A program made the position numbers and the translations under genes. A stretch of 7,261 nucleotides of DNA, taken from assembly GCA_036259835.1 (NCBI GenBank), contig DATABA010000066.1, positions 1 through 7,261 of the forward strand, given 5' to 3'. The DNA is from JALYGK01 sp036259835. GTDB taxonomy: Bacteria; Actinomycetota; UBA4738. The notes under the pieces are model-generated. The model was not told the DNA's origin, did no database searches, and was given only the letters and a program-made list of their open reading frames with translations. Below, in pieces: positions 5,541 through 7,261 of the stretch. How positions within the stretch are numbered: position 1 is the stretch's first letter; the number at the start of each line of letters is the position of its first letter.

Positions 5541-6329
5541 ATGGCAATGCGATCGCGCGTTCTCAAGAAGCCAATGGGCTTCATTGAAGAGACCGGCCGA
5601 ATGTTCGCCGTCGGCCTCGAAGCGGCCCACACGATCTTCCGCCGTCCGTGGCCGGTGCAGGAGTTCCTGGACCAGATGTGGTTCCTGGCGAAGGTCACCA
5701 CCGTCCCGGTCATCCTGATCTCGATCCCGTTCGGGATGGTCATCTCGCTTCACGTCGGTTCCTTCCTCACCCAGCTGGGTTCGCAGGCCCACATGGGTGC
5801 GGCCATGGTCCTGGCCGTCGTTCGCGAGGAAGCGCCGGTCGCCACGGCGCTTCTGATCGCCGGAGCAGGGGGTTCCGCCATGTGCGCCGACCTGGGTGCT
5901 CGGCGAATCCGGGAAGAGATCGACGCCATGGAGGTGCTGGGAATCGACCCGGTGCACCGGCTCATCATGCCGCGCGTTATGGCCGCCATGGTCGTGGCCA
6001 TCTTGCTGGATGCCATCGTTTCGGTTGCCGGGATCGCCGGCGGTTGGTGGTTCGCCGTCGTCGTCCAGCACGGAACGACTTCCGCCTACTTCAACTCGTT
6101 CAACGAGCTTTCGCAGATCCCCGACCTGTACATGGCACTGCTCAAGGCCGCCTTGTTCGGGTACGTCGGCGGGATGGTCGCCTGCTACAAGGGTTTCTAC
6201 GCGAAGGGAGGACCCAAGGGAGTGGGAGACGCGGTCAACCAGGCCGTGGTCATCACGTTCCTCCTGCTCTTCTTCCTGAACTTCCTGCTCACGGCCATTT
6301 ACTTCAACTTCGTTCCGCAGAAGCTCTAG
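5541..6329 (+). CDS. yrbEA: MlaE/YrbE permease, first (YrbE-A type)
   Basis: This is an integral membrane permease of the MlaE family, 262 residues, one half of the transmembrane core of a Mce lipid transporter. An amphipathic N-terminal region (about 12-45) precedes hydrophobic segments near 48-72, 84-115, 145-178, 197-218 and 233-256. The family block starts REEAPVATALLIAGAGGSAM at 95-114 and continues CADLGARRIREEIDAMEVLG (115-134) and IDPVHRLIMPRV (135-146). This is the region that contacts the ATPase in MlaE structures, and it reads like actinobacterial YrbE-A proteins. The C-terminal loop YKGFYAKGGPKGVGDAVNQA (216-235) is also typical. The start at 5541 is chosen from the RBS at 5521-5528; an ATG at 5547 is possible. 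The upstream neighbour supplies the ATPase, and the second permease starts 11 bp downstream. Confidence 0.94.
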   Translation: MAMRSRVLKKPMGFIEETGRMFAVGLEAAHTIFRRPWPVQEFLDQMWFLAKVTTVPVILISIPFGMVISLHVGSFLTQLGSQAHMGAAMVLAVVREEAPVATALLIAGAGGSAMCADLGARRIREEIDAMEVLGIDPVHRLIMPRVMAAMVVAILLDAIVSVAGIAGGWWFAVVVQHGTTSAYFNSFNELSQIPDLYMALLKAALFGYVGGMVACYKGFYAKGGPKGVGDAVNQAVVITFLLLFFLNFLLTAIYFNFVPQKL

Positions 6330-6340
6330 GGGGGTCGAGA

Positions 6341-7222
6341 ATGGCGACGCAAGTTCAACAGGCGCCCACGAGAACCCTCCCCGACCGCCAGCAGGTCAAG
6401 GAGGCGCTGCAGAAGCCGGTTCGAGGGTTTACCGGTCCGTTCGAAAGCATGATGGAGCAGCTGATCTTCGACTGGCACGCCATCCTGGCCATGCCGAAGG
6501 CGCTCCACTACCGCAAGGTCATCGCCGCCATCGTTTCCGACATCACCATCGGGGTCGGCGCGCTCGTGGTCGGCGCCGGGACGTTCTTCGTCATCTTCGC
6601 GATGTCCTTCTTCACCGGGACGCAGGTCGGACTGGAGGGCTTTCAGGGTCTTTCGCAGATCGGAGCTCAAGCGTTCACGGGACTGGTTTCCTCGTGGGCA
6701 AACACCCGAGAGATCACGCCGCTGGTCGCCGGTGTGGCGCTCGCCGCGCAGGTCGGCACCTCGTTCACCGCGGAGCTCGGCGCGGCAAGGATCTCCGAAG
6801 AGATCGACGCACTCGAGGTGATGGCGGTTCCGTCGCTGACCTACATGGTCTCCACGCGGATCTGGGCGGCGCTGATCACGATCGTCCCGTTGTACCTGGC
6901 GGCGCTGTTCTCCTCGTACCTGGCGACTGAAGCGATCGTCACCAAGTTCTTCTCGTTGTCGTCGGGGACGTACCTGCATTACTTCAAGCTGTTCCTGCCC
7001 CCCATCGACATCTTCTACAGCCTGATCAAGGCGATCCTCTTCGCCGTTGTGGTCACGCTCATCCACTGCTACTACGGCTACAACGCCTCGGGCGGACCGG
7101 CTGGAGTGGGAGTGGCATCGGGGCGAGCCATCCGAAGCTCGATCGTCGTGGTGGTCGTGCTGAACCTATTCCTGTCGATCCTGTTCTGGGGCGGCGGCGA
7201 CACGGTGAGGATCGCCGGATGA
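6341..7222 (+). CDS. yrbEB: MlaE/YrbE permease, second (YrbE-B type)
   Basis: This is the partner permease, 293 residues, which should pair with YrbE-A to form a heterodimeric channel, as in actinobacterial Mce systems. A polar N-terminus of about 40 residues is followed by hydrophobic segments near 57-95, 125-140, 175-200, 222-245 and 266-284. The family block reads REITPLVAGVALAAQVGTSF (123-142) and TAELGAARISEEIDALEVMA (143-162). A typical C-terminal loop is CYYGYNASGGPAGVGVASGR (243-262). It is clearly related to YrbE-A but not a copy of it. The frame is open back to 5648, but that part overlaps yrbE-A and is arginine/histidine-rich shadow sequence. The ATG at 6341 has a run of six G (6329-6334) as RBS and gives a family-like length. 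Its TGA overlaps the start of the next ORF. Confidence 0.94.
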   Translation: MATQVQQAPTRTLPDRQQVKEALQKPVRGFTGPFESMMEQLIFDWHAILAMPKALHYRKVIAAIVSDITIGVGALVVGAGTFFVIFAMSFFTGTQVGLEGFQGLSQIGAQAFTGLVSSWANTREITPLVAGVALAAQVGTSFTAELGAARISEEIDALEVMAVPSLTYMVSTRIWAALITIVPLYLAALFSSYLATEAIVTKFFSLSSGTYLHYFKLFLPPIDIFYSLIKAILFAVVVTLIHCYYGYNASGGPAGVGVASGRAIRSSIVVVVVLNLFLSILFWGGGDTVRIAG

Positions 7223-7261
7223 TCGAAGCTCCTCCGCGACCCGCCCCCGCGCCCGCAGAGC
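7219..7261 (+). CDS. Start of next operon gene, probably a Mce/MlaD protein (partial)
   Basis: An ATG overlaps the yrbE-B stop as ATGA, and GTGAGG lies 8 bases upstream as a good RBS. The frame stays open for the 14 codons left (MIEAPPRPAPAPAE). In Mce loci the gene after the second permease encodes the first Mce substrate-binding protein, a membrane-anchored MlaD-domain protein on the outer face. That is the expected identity, but it rests on position only. The Pro/Ala-rich start would be a cytoplasmic stub before the transmembrane anchor. Confidence 0.65.
   Translation, partial: MIEAPPRPAPAPAE

Noticed and set aside
4015..5547. Minus-strand open frame of 510 codons opposite mkl
   Set aside because: It is the antisense of a GC-rich, Glu-rich gene, which produces long Leu/Phe-rich frames without stops. 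It has no family motifs, while the plus strand has every ABC motif.
5648..6340. Upstream extension of the second permease frame
   Set aside because: It overlaps the first permease, is rich in Arg/Gly/His and lacks permease features. The RBS and family start are at 6341.

Overview
The window is GC-rich, gene-dense and colinear, and carries six complete genes plus the first codons of a seventh. The best reading is a chromosomal fragment of an actinobacterium (Actinomycetota), probably an uncultured or non-mycobacterial lineage. The evidence is an actinobacterial-style Mce transporter locus: an Mkl/MceG-type ATPase with the EPDSGLDPVRTA stretch, followed by paired, non-identical YrbE-A and YrbE-B permeases. 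GTG starts and GC-ending codons fit this. The phylum is an inference; nothing here identifies a genus.

Left part (about 1-1791, plus strand): etfB and etfA, the two subunits of an electron transfer flavoprotein, lie 2 bp apart and surely form one operon. ETF accepts electrons from acyl-CoA and related flavin dehydrogenases. Middle (1788-3854, minus strand): a full-length thioredoxin-fold/six-hairpin protein of the DUF255 (YyaL/SSP411/spermatogenesis-associated protein 20) family converges on etfA so tightly that the two stop codons overlap.

The 289-bp region between the DUF255 gene and the Mce genes (3855-4143) is the only sizeable non-coding stretch and serves two divergent genes. It contains a good sigma-70-like promoter towards the Mce genes. 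It also holds two related dyads, TTGACTGGCCAA and the perfect palindrome TTGACTAGTCAA, 107 bp apart; the second covers the -35 box. A roughly 97-nt leader with small hairpins follows.

Right part (4144-end, plus strand): mkl ATPase, yrbE-A permease, yrbE-B permease and the first 14 codons of a further ORF, almost certainly the first Mce (MlaD-like) substrate-binding protein. All are tightly packed (gaps of 2 and 11 bp, then a 4-bp ATGA overlap). Together they would form the ATP-driven membrane core of a lipid importer. Lipid import and ETF-dependent beta-oxidation are a plausible functional pairing, but the two blocks are separate transcription units.

The gene families are all known. The parts that deserve a second look are the paired palindromes in the divergent promoter and the roughly 190-residue charged tail on the Mkl ATPase. 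I see no CRISPR, tRNA, rRNA, insertion sequence or phage element.
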